The notes under the pieces were generated by a model. That model made no database searches, was not told the origin of the DNA, and saw only the letters and a list, made by a program, of their open reading frames with translations. Below, one piece after another: positions 1 through 11,582 of a stretch of DNA of 64,000 nucleotides. A program made the position numbers and the translations under genes. The first letter of the stretch is position 1, and the number at the start of each line of letters is the position of its first letter. Origin of the DNA: Phytophthora colocasiae (Eukaryota > Oomycota > Peronosporomycetes > Peronosporales > Peronosporaceae); contig JAGKQI010000093.1 in the NCBI GenBank assembly GCA_018806915.1, positions 806,001 to 870,000 on the forward strand, read 5' to 3'.

Positions 1-161
1 AACAATGCCGAAAAGCACGTGCCTGATCCAGCGATTGGCCTTGGGCAAGTGAAAAATACGCTGGAAGAAGATGGACAACATCCGCTCCGGCGGGAGGACA
101 AAGTCCGGCTTCATGTGGTCGTCAATTTGCCGACACTCAAGCAGACAGGACCTTGGTTGCA
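1..161 (-). CDS. 3'-ward exon of an unidentified protein, cut by the window edge
   Basis: The minus strand is open from about base 161 to base 1 and reads like real protein, with segments such as DDHMKPDFVLPPERM and LPKANRWIRHVLFGIV. The first base of the exon follows a plausible acceptor (TTGACAG at 162-168), so this looks like an internal or last exon whose continuation lies left of the window. I do not recognise the family. A start at the ATG of 114-112 is the alternative if there is no upstream exon. Confidence 0.4.
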
Positions 162-587
162 CTGTCAATGCAGGTCACATGTACCGTAAATTGATGGTGT
201 GGAGCGATTAACTCGTTTTAATTCGATGTGTCCGAACGAAATGGACTTGGTGTACCTAAGTGGCAGCATAGTGGAAATGGCTTTCTTGCAGAATTGAGGC
301 AACAGTGGTTTTCTCCAAATCCCAGGCAAGACAGCGCTTTTCACGACACATTTGCCTGCATTTCGTCCTTACGCTAGAATTCGGTGGCAATCCATAGTGA
401 ATCCGCCATGGCGTTGGCACCTCCGAAAGTACGTGTGTAATCAGAGACGATGAAGAACATGGATAGGAATGCCGGTATATACTGAAGTTACATGGTGCAT
501 GTAATCCGAGGTGCAGTTTTGTTCGGAAGATACAGCAGATAGACGGATTAACCCGTGTGACAGTTGAATCCAAGTTGGAGGCTACAT
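162..587. other. intergenic, no gene seen
   Basis: No open frame with protein-like composition continues from the neighbouring exon. The stretch probably holds the upstream intron or flank of the edge gene, and it ends at the hAT-like target duplication (580-587). Confidence 0.5.
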
Positions 588-1449
588 TAGTGTTGGGCAA
601 TATCCAGGATAAATCCAGGATAGCCATTTTTGTCCAGGCGTCGCCATTTTTGTCCTGGATTCGCCACTTTTGTCCAAAGTGGTACTCAGATCCACAAAGA
701 ATTAAAACCCTCCCACCGTTGTTTTATATAAAGAATTGGGACCACTCGCTGTCGAGGCGTCGCACGAAAGAAATCTCCTCCTACCCGATGTGCGTGCCCC
801 ACCTAGACCACCAGGGCGAGAGCGTCCCAAGCTTGGAGTGTATAGTTTCGTGTTCGGCTACGAGCGCTCACTGCAGACAGTGCTTGAGCAACGCGTTCAG
901 ATCCAAGCTGTATTAAGCGTCGAGTCTGGGCCAAGCAGCTGAAGGACGTCATCTCCATCGGCATTGGCGGCAGCTCCCTGGGACAGAAGCACAGCTCGCA
1001 GCCGCAGTAATAACGAGCAGAGGAACAATAGTCTGGTGTTTGGAATTGTATGCAAATATGGTGCAGTGCAAGAACTCGATATTGGTGGAACTCCCAAAGC
1101 TCAAACGCTACAATCTACGGAAGCGGGTGAGGTCAGACGTCGAAGTTGTTCTTCAGTGGCCTCGGGGAACAGCTCATACAGGAGTGTGTTGACTCTGTCA
1201 CACCCGACCATATTGCTGTACAGTAGACGAAGACGAGTTTCGCGACACGCTCAGGGGTTAAGCGATTTCGGCTGCTCGAGTGGATAAATTTATGGATACG
1301 AGGTACAGAATTACTAAAACGTACTTTGAAGTAGCTGTTGTCGATTGTGGGTCTTGTGACACTTTTCGCCACTTTTGTCCTGGATATCCAGGCTTTGTCC
1401 AGGATGGCGATGTCCAGGACAAATCCAGGACAATTTTTTCCCAACACTA
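588..1449. mobile_element. non-autonomous hAT-like element, 862 bp
   Basis: Terminal inverted repeats begin TAGTGTTGGG at 588 and end CCCAACACTA at 1449. They continue inward as a tract rich in 'tccaggat / gtccaggac' motifs at both ends (about 600-680 and 1370-1430). The flanking octamers GGCTACAT (580-587) and GTCTACAT (1450-1457) match in 7 of 8 positions, which fits the 8-bp target duplication of hAT transposons. No transposase is encoded inside, so any movement would have needed a transposase in trans. The inside includes a stretch resembling glucose-6-phosphate isomerase. Confidence 0.6.
930..992 (+). pseudogene. glucose-6-phosphate isomerase-like fragment
   Basis: Read from 930, the plus strand gives KQLKDVISIGIGGSSLG. 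The core resembles the IGIGGSxLG sugar-phosphate loop of phosphoglucose isomerases. There is no start codon in frame, and nothing else of the enzyme could be followed with confidence. The fragment lies entirely inside the hAT-like element, so I infer it is a captured exon piece and not a working gene. Confidence 0.45.
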
Positions 1450-2227
1450 GTCTACATACACTCTCCGCGATCGTGCACATGTAAAGTTGCAGTGTCCCTA
1501 AAAAAACAGTCCCTAAAAAATAAAACAATAAATTCTCACTATGATGAAGATGGACGTTGGTGTCGTACTGAAGTTGTTTCCATACCTCGTTCGATTTCAC
1601 CAGGCAGCACCAACGGCGAGCTGTAGCTGGCTTTGAAATCGACCAGACACGCCTATTCATAAGTTTTTGCACTATGCTACAGTTCTTGTGTACTTACACA
1701 GCACTTCCACATCGTACATGTAGACCTCGTCGATTCCTGTACATGTACCATGAACTGCATGCTGTGCAGTAACTACTATTAATACCGTGATAGACTACCG
1801 GTAGTACTACCGGTAGTACATGTAGTAGTCCTGCACCACACGACATTTCTTCACAGTCGGTCACGTTAGTCACTAATTCTGTCGCATTATCCGTGGGTGA
1901 CAGCGAAGTGGTCACACCATCGTGTGGTCACCGAAATCTCCATACAAACATCAAGTATACGTCTTGGCAGTTCCAGATTTGCATTGCGGGAGCAGAGGGG
2001 CCACACCAGAGCCCTCCAACCTGCATACAAAAACCAAGTAGTTGTAAAGTGACCACTTGCGTGGTCACAGTAAATCAGGTCTCGACCCATTCTATAGTTA
2101 ACTCAAGTAAAAAAAGAGTGACCGGAAACTTGTCTGACACGGATAGCCTCTCTCCTCTGCCGTCCCTTTTGCACCACTCACTCCAGTCTCCAAAACTTCC
2201 GCCGGTTGTCAGTGAATCGACGCAAGG
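1450..2227. other. intergenic with small repeats and the methionine synthase promoter
   Basis: No gene was found. Around 1794-1818 a self-complementary 12-mer (ctaccggtagta) occurs twice in tandem. The octamer GTGGTCAC recurs around 1907-1930, and a hairpin GTGACCAC-ttgc-GTGGTCAC sits near 2050-2070. These two sites could be the ends of a small inverted-repeat element, but I could not define its limits. The last 60 bases are the 5' leader of the methionine synthase gene. Confidence 0.5.
2177..2184 (+). promoter_or_regulatory. Inr-like initiator of the methionine synthase gene
   Basis: CTCACTCC matches the oomycete initiator consensus YTCANTYY exactly and lies about 45 bp upstream of the start codon, a usual distance in these organisms. 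Confidence 0.4.
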
Positions 2228-5200
2228 ATGAGGAGCGACGTGACCGCCGAGGAAGTGGCTATGCTGCAGCGGCCGTTTGTACGCGGAGAGACCGACATTT
2301 TTGCATACCTGACGGCACTCATGAAGCAGCGCACGCTGGTATTTTTTTATTTATTTTACTGTAGTAACGACGGATAAAGCACTAAAACATTTTTAATTTT
2401 ATATTTATGTAGATTTTCGATGGGGGTATGGGTACTATGATCCAGACGCACAAGTTCTCAGAGGAAGATTTCCGTGGAGAGCGATTTAAAGACTCTCCGT
2501 GTCTTGTGAAGGGCAACAACGACCTGCTGTCTATCACTCAGCCTCAGGTTATCAAAGACATTCACAAGGAGTACATGCAGATTGGCCAGGCACAGCTTAT
2601 TGGTACCAATACCTTCTCAGGCACCACCATTGCACAGGCTGATTATCAGATGGAACATTTGGTCTACGAACTCAATTACGAGTCTGCCAAACTTGCTCGA
2701 GAGGCTGCGGATGAGGTGGAACAACTGAACCCGTTGCTTCCACGCTTCGTGGCTGGATCTATTGGTCCTACAAACAGAACATTGTCGATCTCTCCAAATG
2801 TTGAGGATCCGGGTTTCCGAAATGTGACGTTTGATGAACTGGTGGAAGCCTACTACACACAAGTGGAAGGTCTAGTAGATGGTGGCAGTGATGTGCTGCT
2901 GGTGGAGACCATTTTCGACACGTTGAATGCTAAAGCTGCAGTCTTCGCCATTGACAAGTACCAGGAATCTACCGGTCGTAAGCTCCCGCTGTTCATCTCT
3001 GGTACAATTGTGGATATGAGTGGACGCACACTGTCAGGACAGACCACTGAGGCCTTTTACGTGAGTCTGCGCCACTCCAAACCCTTCTGTATCGGCTTGA
3101 ACTGTGCGTTGGGTGCCAACCAGATGAAGCCGTTCCTCCAGCGTCTGGCCAATGTGGCGGAATGTTTCGTTTCGGTGTACGCCAATGCTGGTCTGCCCAA
3201 TGCCATGGGTGGTTACGACGATACGCCTGCCATGATGGCCGAGTACTGTGAGGAGTTCTCCAAGGATCGTCTGATTAATATGATGGGAGGATGTTGCGGT
3301 ACGACGCCTCAGCATATTGAGGCTATCGCAGTCATGTCTGCTAAGTACGAACCTCGTCCGCTGCCGGAGCTGAAGGACCCGTTCATGTGGCTGTCAGGCC
3401 TTGAAGACATGATTGTAACGAAGGAGCGATTCAGCTTCTTGAACGTTGGTGAGCGTTGCAATATTTCAGGTTCGATCCGGTTCAAGCGGTTGATCATGAA
3501 GGGCGACTACGGTACTGCGATGGACGTTGCCAGACAGCAGGTTGAAGACGGAGCCATGGTTATCGATGTGAACGTTGACGACGGTATGCTGGACGGTGTG
3601 GCCGCTATGGAGCGATTTCTGAAGATTGCTGTGACCGAACCTGACGTTTCCAAGGTTCCATTCATGATTGATTCGTCTAAGTTCCACATCGTGGAGGCTG
3701 GGCTTAAATGCGTCCAGGGCAAGTGCATCGTTAACAGTATTTCGCTCAAGGTGGGCAAGGAGCTTTTCATGGAGCACGCACGTGTCGTCAAGAGACACGG
3801 CGCCGCTGTGGTGGTCATGGCCTTCGACGAAGAAGGTCAAGCCGCGACGGAAGCCGAGAAGGTTCGCATTTGCAAGCGCTCGTACGATATTCTAGTGAAT
3901 GAAGTGGGCTTCCCACCGGAGGATATCATCTTCGACCCAAATATTCTTACGGTCGCTACCGGTATGGAGGAGCACAACAACTACGGAGTCGACTTCATCA
4001 ATGCCTGTCGAATCATCAAGGAGCAGAATCCGTACTGTAAAATCAGTGGTGGTGTTTCCAACTTGTCGTTCGGTTTCCGAGGTGTGAACGTGATTCGAGA
4101 GGCAATCCACAGTGTTTTCCTGTACCACGCTGTCAAGGCCGGTATGGATATGGGTATCGTAAACGCTGCCATGCTCGAAGTGTACGATGATATCCCGGCG
4201 GACCTGCTTAAGTTGGTCGAAGATGTGGTTCTAAACCGCAATCCTGATGCCACTGAGGCACTTCTGGACCGTTCTTTGATCGAAAAGGAGAAGGCCGAGG
4301 CTGCGAAGAAAGGCGGCGCAGTGGCGGCTGCTGGTAACAAGCAGGAATGGAGGAACAAACCTATCGGAGAAAGACTCACGCATGCTTTGGTGAAGGGGAT
4401 TTCGGAGTTCATCGACCAGGATGTGGAGGAAATGCGCCTGGTTGCCGACAAGCCACTTGATGTGATTGAAGGCCCTCTCATGGACGGAATGAATGTGGTG
4501 GGTGAACTCTTTGGATCAGGCAAGATGTTTTTGCCGCAAGTCATCAAGTCTGCTCGTGTGATGAAGAAAGCTGTGGCTTACCTGCTTCCGTTCATGGAAG
4601 AAGAGAAGAACCAACGTCGCCTGGATAATATTGCCAATGGCATTGCGAACGAAGACGAAGATGAAGACTCACAGTACGCTGGCAAAGTGCTTATTGCCAC
4701 TGTGAAGGGAGATGTCCATGATATTGGCAAGAACATTGTGGGGGTGGTGCTTGGCTGTAACAACTACAAGATCATTGACCTGGGCGTCATGGTCCCGTGT
4801 GAAGATATCCTGGCTGCAGCCAAGAAGCACAATGTCGACGTGATCGGTCTGTCGGGTCTGATTACCCCGTCGTTGGACGAAATGGTGTACGTTGCTCGCG
4901 AGATGAGCAAGGCTGGTCTGAATATCCCTCTCATTGTTGGAGGCGCAACCACCTCCAAGATGCACGCTGCTGTCAAGATCGCTCCGCACTACTCCACTCC
5001 AGAGCACCCAGTGATGCACGTGCTGGATGCTTCTCGAAGTGTGGTTGTGGTTGGCAACTTGCTTCGTCAAGACGAGGAACGTGACGAGTTCGTGGAGGAA
5101 GTCATGGAGGAGTACGAGGAGATGCGTGAGGACTACTACGCTTCTCTCGATGACATCAAGTTGATTGGCTTTCAAGATGCGAAGACTAAGTGCTACCAGA

Positions 5201-6162
5201 TCGACTACACTGCCAAGCCTCCATTCGAGAAGGTCAACCGTGTTGGTATTCATGTCATTGAGGACCTGCCGCTCGAAGAACTGGTGCCTTTCATTGACTG
5301 GAACCCATTCTTTCAGACGTGGGAGCTGCGTGGCCGATACCCGAACCGTGGCTACCCGAAGATCTTCGACGATGAGACGGTGGGAGCAGAGGCTCGGAAG
5401 GTATTCGACGAAGCACAGAGGCTGCTGCAGGAGATCATGGACAAGAAGCTGCTTCGTGTACGTGGTGTCTCGGGCATCTTCCCTGCTTACCGCGAGGGTG
5501 ACGATGTGATCGTGTGCGACCCGAAGAACCCGGACCAGGAGATCTCCAAGTTCTGCATGCTGCGTCAGCAGGCTGAGAAGGAGACCAGCGACCCGTACAT
5601 GTCGTTGGCTGACTTCATTGCCCCCAAGGGCGTTGGCGGTCAGGACTACATCGGTGGCTTTGCTGTCGGTGTGTTTGGCGTGGAGGAGATGGCAGCCAAG
5701 TTCGAGGCCGACCACGACGACTTCAACAAGATCATGACCCAGGCCATTGGCGATCGATTGGCGGAAGCTTTTGCTGAGTACATTCACCGTGAGATGCGTG
5801 TGAAGGACTGGGGCTACGCTGCTGATGAGGTGCTGGACAAGGAGGATCTGCTCAAGGTCAAGTACGACGGTATCCGTCCAGCCCCGGGTTACCCGTCGCA
5901 ACCAGACCACACCGAGAAACGTGCGCTTTGGGACCTGCTGAAGGCGGATGAGCTGATTGACTTGACGCTCACCGACAGCTACATGATGCTGCCCGGTTCG
6001 GCCGTCAGTGCGCTGTGCTTTGCACACCCGGATTCACAGTACTTCGCAGTGGGCAAGGTCGGCAAGGACCAAGTTGTGGAGTATGCCAAGCGCAAAGGTC
6101 AGACGCTCGAGGAGACGGAACGCTGGCTGGCGCCGATCCTCGGCTATGACCGCTCGGCTTAG
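2228..6162 (+). CDS. METH: cobalamin-dependent methionine synthase
   Basis: Two exons (2228-2338 and 2413-6162) separated by a 74-nt phase-0 intron give 1286 residues, close to human MTR (1265). The enzyme moves a methyl group from 5-methyltetrahydrofolate to homocysteine through methylcobalamin. The domains appear in family order. The homocysteine domain has zinc ligands C268 (GLNCALG) and C331-C332 (GGCCGTT). Next come the pterin domain, the B12 cap, and the B12-binding motif [10 protein letters not shown] with the cobalt-ligating H806. The C-terminal activation domain has the S-adenosylmethionine motif [12 protein letters not shown] near residue 1192. The start was moved upstream of the long open frame because the first exon restores [11 protein letters not shown], the conserved beginning of the fold. 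The next gene downstream is another B12 enzyme. Confidence 0.95.
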
Positions 6163-7112
6163 GCTGAGAGGCGTGGAGACTTGTGCATTTCTCTTCCGTT
6201 GATCTGGAGCAACAAGAAGTGTGACCTGTTGATTTGTTACTGCGTTGGTGGGCGTCTGGACGATTGCAATGCCAATGGAGAGGCGGGCATCCTGCAACTA
6301 GGCCTGCCTACTCCATTGCCATTGCTGCGTGCATCACGGACGGAACTATTCGCTCATTTTGAGCTTCTTGAGTGAATGGTCAAGTCCAGACGAACTGCCT
6401 AGCAGACAGCATTCAGCAGAGATCACTACATTGTATTAGAATGAGTACCTAACCTGATGAACATGGCATCTTGTCTACTAAGTTCATTGCGTTTCTTCTT
6501 CATTCGAGAGTTCACTGCACGCAGCTCGCCAAATACCATGAAACTAGCGGCATACGGCGAGTGCACCCACCATCGCGAGTCCTTACCCTTCGGCCCTTTA
6601 CTATAGTAATCATACTTTCATACAGCGAGGTACTATCGGTCATGACCACTTTACTATAGTGGTGCCGCGTTCGTAAAACAAGGTACTATTGTAGCTCATA
6701 CTATAGGCGAGTGATGTATATGGATAATACCTACCGGAATTGTCAATATACCTAGGCATGTCGTACCGTATGGGCCCTCCGTCTCAACACGAGAGCTATC
6801 CAACAACCACCATGTTGAATCTTTTTATGGTGACGAATCACCTGATTCTGTGCTGGATACCCACGCAACTAAGTTGTCTTTCCTAGTATTAAACCTTCCA
6901 GAAAGATATAAGAATAGGTTCAAGAAAATAATAGTATTTGATACTACATTACAATACTAAAATACTATAGTATATATAAAAGTAGTATATCATAAGTATT
7001 ATTTCCTAACTTGAAGTAAAAGTGTCCACGTTTTTGCATGCACTGCTACTTGAACCGTTCTGTCAGTCCGCAATCTCCAGTGGTCAAGCCAAGCTTCTCC
7101 TTCCATTCATTC
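6163..7112. other. intergenic between the two B12 enzyme genes
   Basis: No gene was found. The stretch is increasingly AT-rich. The motif 'actatagt' and near variants recur between 6600 and 6720 and again around 6930-6990 (atagtattt, actatagtatat), which suggests a degraded small inverted-repeat element. The part next to 7113 is presumably the promoter of the mutase gene. Confidence 0.45.
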
Positions 7113-9472
7113 ATGTGGCGCGTAGGTGGCTCCTCCGTTGGCTTCCGCCGTGCAGTAGTAACAGCCTCTCGCCTGCCGTTGCTTCGTGCATTGAGCACTA
7201 AACTGGACGAGTCTGCGTACCCTTCGCAATGGCTCAAGATGGCGACTAAAGAGCTCAAAGGCGAGGATCCAACCACGCACTTGGTGTGGCACACGCCTGA
7301 AGGCATCCCCATTAAACCTCTGTACACACAGAACGATCTGGAAGACTTGGAGCTCGTGCAGGCACCTGGCACCTTCCCGTACACTCGTGGGCCTTATGCC
7401 TCCATGTACACGGCCAAACCCTGGACAGTTCGACAGTATGCTGGATTCAGTACGGCTGAGGAGTCTAATGCTTTCTATAGGAAGAATTTGGCTGCCGGTC
7501 AGCAAGGTCTAAGTGTGGCTTTTGATCTGGCTACACATAGAGGATATGATTCAGATCACCCACGTGTCCATGGAGATGTAGGAATGGCTGGTGTGCCTAT
7601 TGACTCCATTGCAGATATGAAAGTCCTGTTTGACGGCATTCCGCTGGATAAAATGTCGGTATCTATGACAATGAACGGTGCTGTGCTACCTATCTTAGCT
7701 ATGTACATTGTCACAGCTGAAGAGCAAGGAGTTGACCAGAAATTGCTGTCTGGTACCATTCAGAACGATATTTTGAAGGAGTTCATGGTGCGGAACACCT
7801 TCATCTATCCACCGACGCCCAGCATGAGGATCATTCAGGATATCTTCGGGTACACGTCCGAGTACATGCCGAAATACAACTCCATCTCGATTTCTGGATA
7901 TCACATGCAGGAAGCAGGAGCTGACGCGAGGCTAGAGTTGGCGTTCACTATAGCTGATGGCATAGAATATGTACGTGCAGCACAGGCAGCTGGACTGGAT
8001 GTGGACGCTGTGGCCCCACGACTATCGTTTTTCTTTGCTATTGGTATGAATTTCTACATGGAAGTGGCCAAGTTACGTGCAGCGAGGAAGCTCTGGGCTA
8101 ACTTGATGCAGGACAAGTTCCAGCCCAAGAATGGCAAGAGTTTGCTGCTCCGAACGCACTGCCAGACGTCCGGATACTCGCTGACTGAACAAGACCCGTA
8201 CAACAACATCATGCGGACGACGGTGGAAGCCATGGCTGCTGTTATGGGAGGCACGCAGAGCCTCCACACAAACGCTCTTGACGAAGCACTGGGTTTACCT
8301 ACAGAATTCAGCGCCCGTTTGGCGCGTAACACGCAGCTTGTACTGCAAGAGGAGACTGGTATCCCTCGTGTGGCAGATCCATGGGGTGGATCGTACCTGA
8401 TGGAAACATTAACGCAAGAATTGTACGATGCAGCTTTGGAAGTGATTAACGAAGTTGAAGAGCTGGGTGGGATGGCAAAAGCCATCGAGTCTGGGATGGC
8501 GAAGCTGCGAATTGAAGAAAGTGCCACGAAGAAGCAGGCACGTGTGGATTCACGTGAAGAGACCATTGTCGGCGTGAACAAATACGTGGTGGAGAACCCA
8601 GACATCGTGGACGTGCTGACGATTGATAACACGACGGTGCGCAAGAAGCAGATCGCGCGTATCAAAGAGACCAAAGCCAACCGCGACGAAGCTGCTGCTC
8701 AAGCGTGTCTACAGAAGTTACGTGATTCAGCAGCACTGACAGAGAGCACAGGACCAGGGAAGCATCCAATGAACCTGCTCAAACTATCAGTAAATGCAGC
8801 ACGGGCACGTTGCACGGTGGGTGAGATCTCAGAGGCTCTAGAGGATGTTTGGGGTCGACACGTCCCTAAGAGCTCAGTCGTGTCAGGTGCGTACCGTAAC
8901 GAGTACAAGCACAACGAAGAAGCCGAAGCGGAATATAACGCAGTCGTCAAGGAGATTGAAGCGTTCGCAGAGCGCTTTGGCCGTCGACCTCGTATGCTCG
9001 TTGCCAAAATGGGTCAGGACGGCCATGATCGCGGTGCTAAGGTAATTGCCTCGGGATACTCGGATATGGGATTTGATGTCGACGTGGGTCCTCTCTTCTC
9101 GGTATGTTTGGTGCCTTGAGTTTATGGTGTTACAATTGAAAGCTAATACCCTTTGTTTTTCGCTTGTTGTAGACGCCGGAAGAAACAGCTCGTCAAGCTG
9201 TCGATGCGGATGTACATTGTGTAGGTGTGAGCTCTCTTGCTGCCGGTCACAGTACGTTGGTACCTGCGCTCGTAAATGCCTTGAAGAAGGAGAATGCCGA
9301 GCACATTCTGGTCATATGTGGAGGAGTTATCCCGCCCAAGGACTATCAGGCACTCTATGATGCCGGTGTGGGAGCGATCTTCGGTCCTGGCACGCGCCTA
9401 CCTGTCAGTGCTTTGGAAACTCTGCGCGCTATCATCAAGAAGTCGGAAGAAAACGATGCCAAGGGCCTCTAG
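7113..9472 (+). CDS. MUT: methylmalonyl-CoA mutase, mitochondrial
   Basis: Exons 7113-9101 and 9173-9472 (71-nt phase-0 intron) encode 762 residues; human MUT has 750. The enzyme isomerises L-methylmalonyl-CoA to succinyl-CoA with adenosylcobalamin, the last step of propionate breakdown in mitochondria. The N-terminus is a typical presequence ([16 protein letters not shown], basic and amphipathic). It is followed by the TIM-barrel substrate domain, with segments such as [18 protein letters not shown] and [12 protein letters not shown]. The C-terminal cobalamin domain carries [13 protein letters not shown] with the base-off ligand H638. An in-frame ATG at 7038 would add 25 residues; the later start is preferred because it places the presequence at the very N-terminus. 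The second exon restores the end of the B12 domain ([23 protein letters not shown]). Confidence 0.95.
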
Positions 9473-9682
9473 AACCGACGGAACGAAGAATCCGATCTAC
9501 GTAAAGATATCCGATGTACGACGTTATTCTTTTCATTTTTCAATATCACACAGCGTTGCCCTTCGTGTGTTGTGCACTTAAACAAATGTGCCTCTCACCT
9601 TCTCGATCCCTTAACTCAAACCTACAGGAGACACTATCTCAAAACCTACTTACTATACGAGAGGCTGCGTTCGCCTGCCCGC

Positions 9683-11521
9683 TCATTCTTGACTTCCTTC
9701 ACTACATGTAGAAGCCGCTTTATCTTCCAATTCGTCCTTCACTTGCGAAGTTTCCTCGGAAACTTGAGCAAGAGCGGCGCTCTGACGTCGGTGACGTCGT
9801 TTAGCCTGCTGTCGACGCGCAGCAGCAGCTTGAACCTCCTCGGAAAGTTGCCGTAATGTAAAGTTGGGGAAAACCTGCGTCGTGGGCATGTGCATACCTG
9901 TCATGGGCGAGATATCGCTAGTCGTGAACCACTGCATAATGGCTTCTCGTTCGTAGCTGTGTCCATCAGCAGCAACAACAGGATCCAACATGGGGCAGCC
10001 AGTGATCGGACAGATGAGCTGTTCGGGCACCGCAGGTTCACCATCGTCTTCAAATGGTTCGTAGTTCTCGCTGTCTTCATAAGTCTCCCAGTGCATCATC
10101 ATATCCTCTTCATCTTCATAGGCAAGTGCCAAGCGGTCAGCAGCAGTGAAGGCACGCACGATGTGTCCCCGATTGGTACGGGGACCACAGTCAACCAGGT
10201 CGTCATCGCAGCCACCGTCTAAGTTCCCGTTCGTAACGCGCCTCGGTGCACTCCAATACACACGCACAAACTCGTGTTTAACCTGGCCATACGCGTCCTT
10301 CGAGCTCGCTACAAACGTCTGCGCACCCGAGTACACACCGGAACGCAGCAATTCGTGAACGCTGCGCGTCATCGTTGTATACGCTTGAGCGCCAAAGAAA
10401 GCTACAAATGCTGCCGAGTTCTCGAACTGAATCCGTGGAGTATCGGGCAAAGCTCGCCAGACTCGTTGGGCACCAGTAACTACACGGAGCTGACGCACTC
10501 GTGTCACTTGATTCTGGAGCTGTTCGGAGGCATCATGAAGCAGGGAAGGACGGCGTTCCACATGCACCAAATTGCGGTGCAGCTCGAAGCTCAGTGGCCA
10601 TCCTTCCAGACTTCGAGTCTGCGCAAACACTTGATCCTGGAAGATATCCAGAACTTCCAATCTCGCAGTAGGCGGCAGGATCTTGGAGTAATATTCGAGT
10701 CCTCCGAAGCCCGTGAGGCGAACGATATCCCCCTTTTGCGGTTCCAACTCGCTGGATGCACCAGAGACGTCAAAATTAAGGGAAAGTTGCAATTGTCCTG
10801 CGCTCTGAGCCTCCTCGTCCATCAGTTGGTACCAACCACGGGAACTCGATGCACTGGACATCAAACACGGCAGCAACGGCACCACTACAGCCCCAATGAG
10901 TTTATCATCAGGCCCAAGTGCTGACACATGTGGCGTCGTAGATGAACTCGTTGCCGGTGCAGCCGCTGCCGTATCTTTCGTCTCTTCAGCTCGATGGAAA
11001 ACCTGCACGTAAAGCTCTGGCGCACACGGGAAGTACTGGCGATAGCCCATAGCTGCGTCCGCTGCTGCCGCTGCTGCTCCTGACTTCTTGGCAATTGCAC
11101 TGACACCTTTATCTTTTCCTTTACCACTGGTTTTACCGCCTGCATCAGCGCTCCTGCCTCCTGGAACGCCGAGAGTCAGTAGAACTTCCGTCTCGGACGG
11201 TAGCGGCACATTTAGTCTCCCAGTTTCCTTCCAACTTGGGTTTAAATCGTGCTGTTTGACGCTAGATACGAAGCGTTCGCGGTCTAATGACAGCACAACG
11301 TACGGGTTGGCATAACTGGGCGTCCACTTGAGCAAACTGCCAAGCACAGCTGGTGGCAGATTCCGCGCTCCAAGGACGTCCACGCTCAGAATTCCAGCGG
11401 ATTGTAGCGTTATTAGCGCTGAACTGCTGCTGCTGGTTGCACTGCTGGCACTTGTAGGCGCACTCGAGCCTGAGGCGCTGCAGGAAGCCATGGCGGAGCT
11501 TCTCGGGTCGAGATCGAGCAA
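9683..11521 (-). CDS. C2-like domain / U-box E3 ubiquitin ligase
   Basis: A single open frame of 612 residues. The C-terminal part (about 495-570) is a U-box: EQLICPITGCPMLDPVVAAD, then SYEREAIMQWF and SPMTG, with no zinc ligands, as expected for this RING-like fold that binds E2 enzymes. Residues about 35-255 resemble a C2 domain (ILSVDVLGARNLPP, NPYVVLSLDRERF, LNPSWKET) interrupted by an Ala/Lys-rich insert. The middle section is unassigned, and the tail is basic then acidic. The N-terminus is Ser/Ala-rich; a start at the second Met (11491) is equally possible. C2 plus U-box suggests a membrane- or lipid-directed ubiquitin ligase, but that role is inferred. The gene is divergent from the transporter gene at 11927. 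Confidence 0.8.
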   Translation of the reverse strand: MLDLDPRSSAMASCSASGSSAPTSASSATSSSSSALITLQSAGILSVDVLGARNLPPAVLGSLLKWTPSYANPYVVLSLDRERFVSSVKQHDLNPSWKETGRLNVPLPSETEVLLTLGVPGGRSADAGGKTSGKGKDKGVSAIAKKSGAAAAAADAAMGYRQYFPCAPELYVQVFHRAEETKDTAAAAPATSSSTTPHVSALGPDDKLIGAVVVPLLPCLMSSASSSRGWYQLMDEEAQSAGQLQLSLNFDVSGASSELEPQKGDIVRLTGFGGLEYYSKILPPTARLEVLDIFQDQVFAQTRSLEGWPLSFELHRNLVHVERRPSLLHDASEQLQNQVTRVRQLRVVTGAQRVWRALPDTPRIQFENSAAFVAFFGAQAYTTMTRSVHELLRSGVYSGAQTFVASSKDAYGQVKHEFVRVYWSAPRRVTNGNLDGGCDDDLVDCGPRTNRGHIVRAFTAADRLALAYEDEEDMMMHWETYEDSENYEPFEDDGEPAVPEQLICPITGCPMLDPVVAADGHSYEREAIMQWFTTSDISPMTGMHMPTTQVFPNFTLRQLSEEVQAAAARRQQAKRRHRRQSAALAQVSEETSQVKDELEDKAASTCSEGSQE

Positions 11522-11582
11522 TGACTTCGCTCTGTCGTCTGCGTCTTGTTCCGACCTGATTCACGTCGCGAGACGGGGCGTC

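Noticed and set aside
4669..6027. 452-codon open frame on the minus strand
   Set aside because: It is the antisense shadow of the methionine synthase gene; its residues (many Leu, Val, His) follow from the sense codons and match no family.
6352..6360. Inr-like GCTCATTTT downstream of methionine synthase
   Set aside because: The core motif is good, but the following positions do not match the oomycete promoter and no gene starts within 700 bp.
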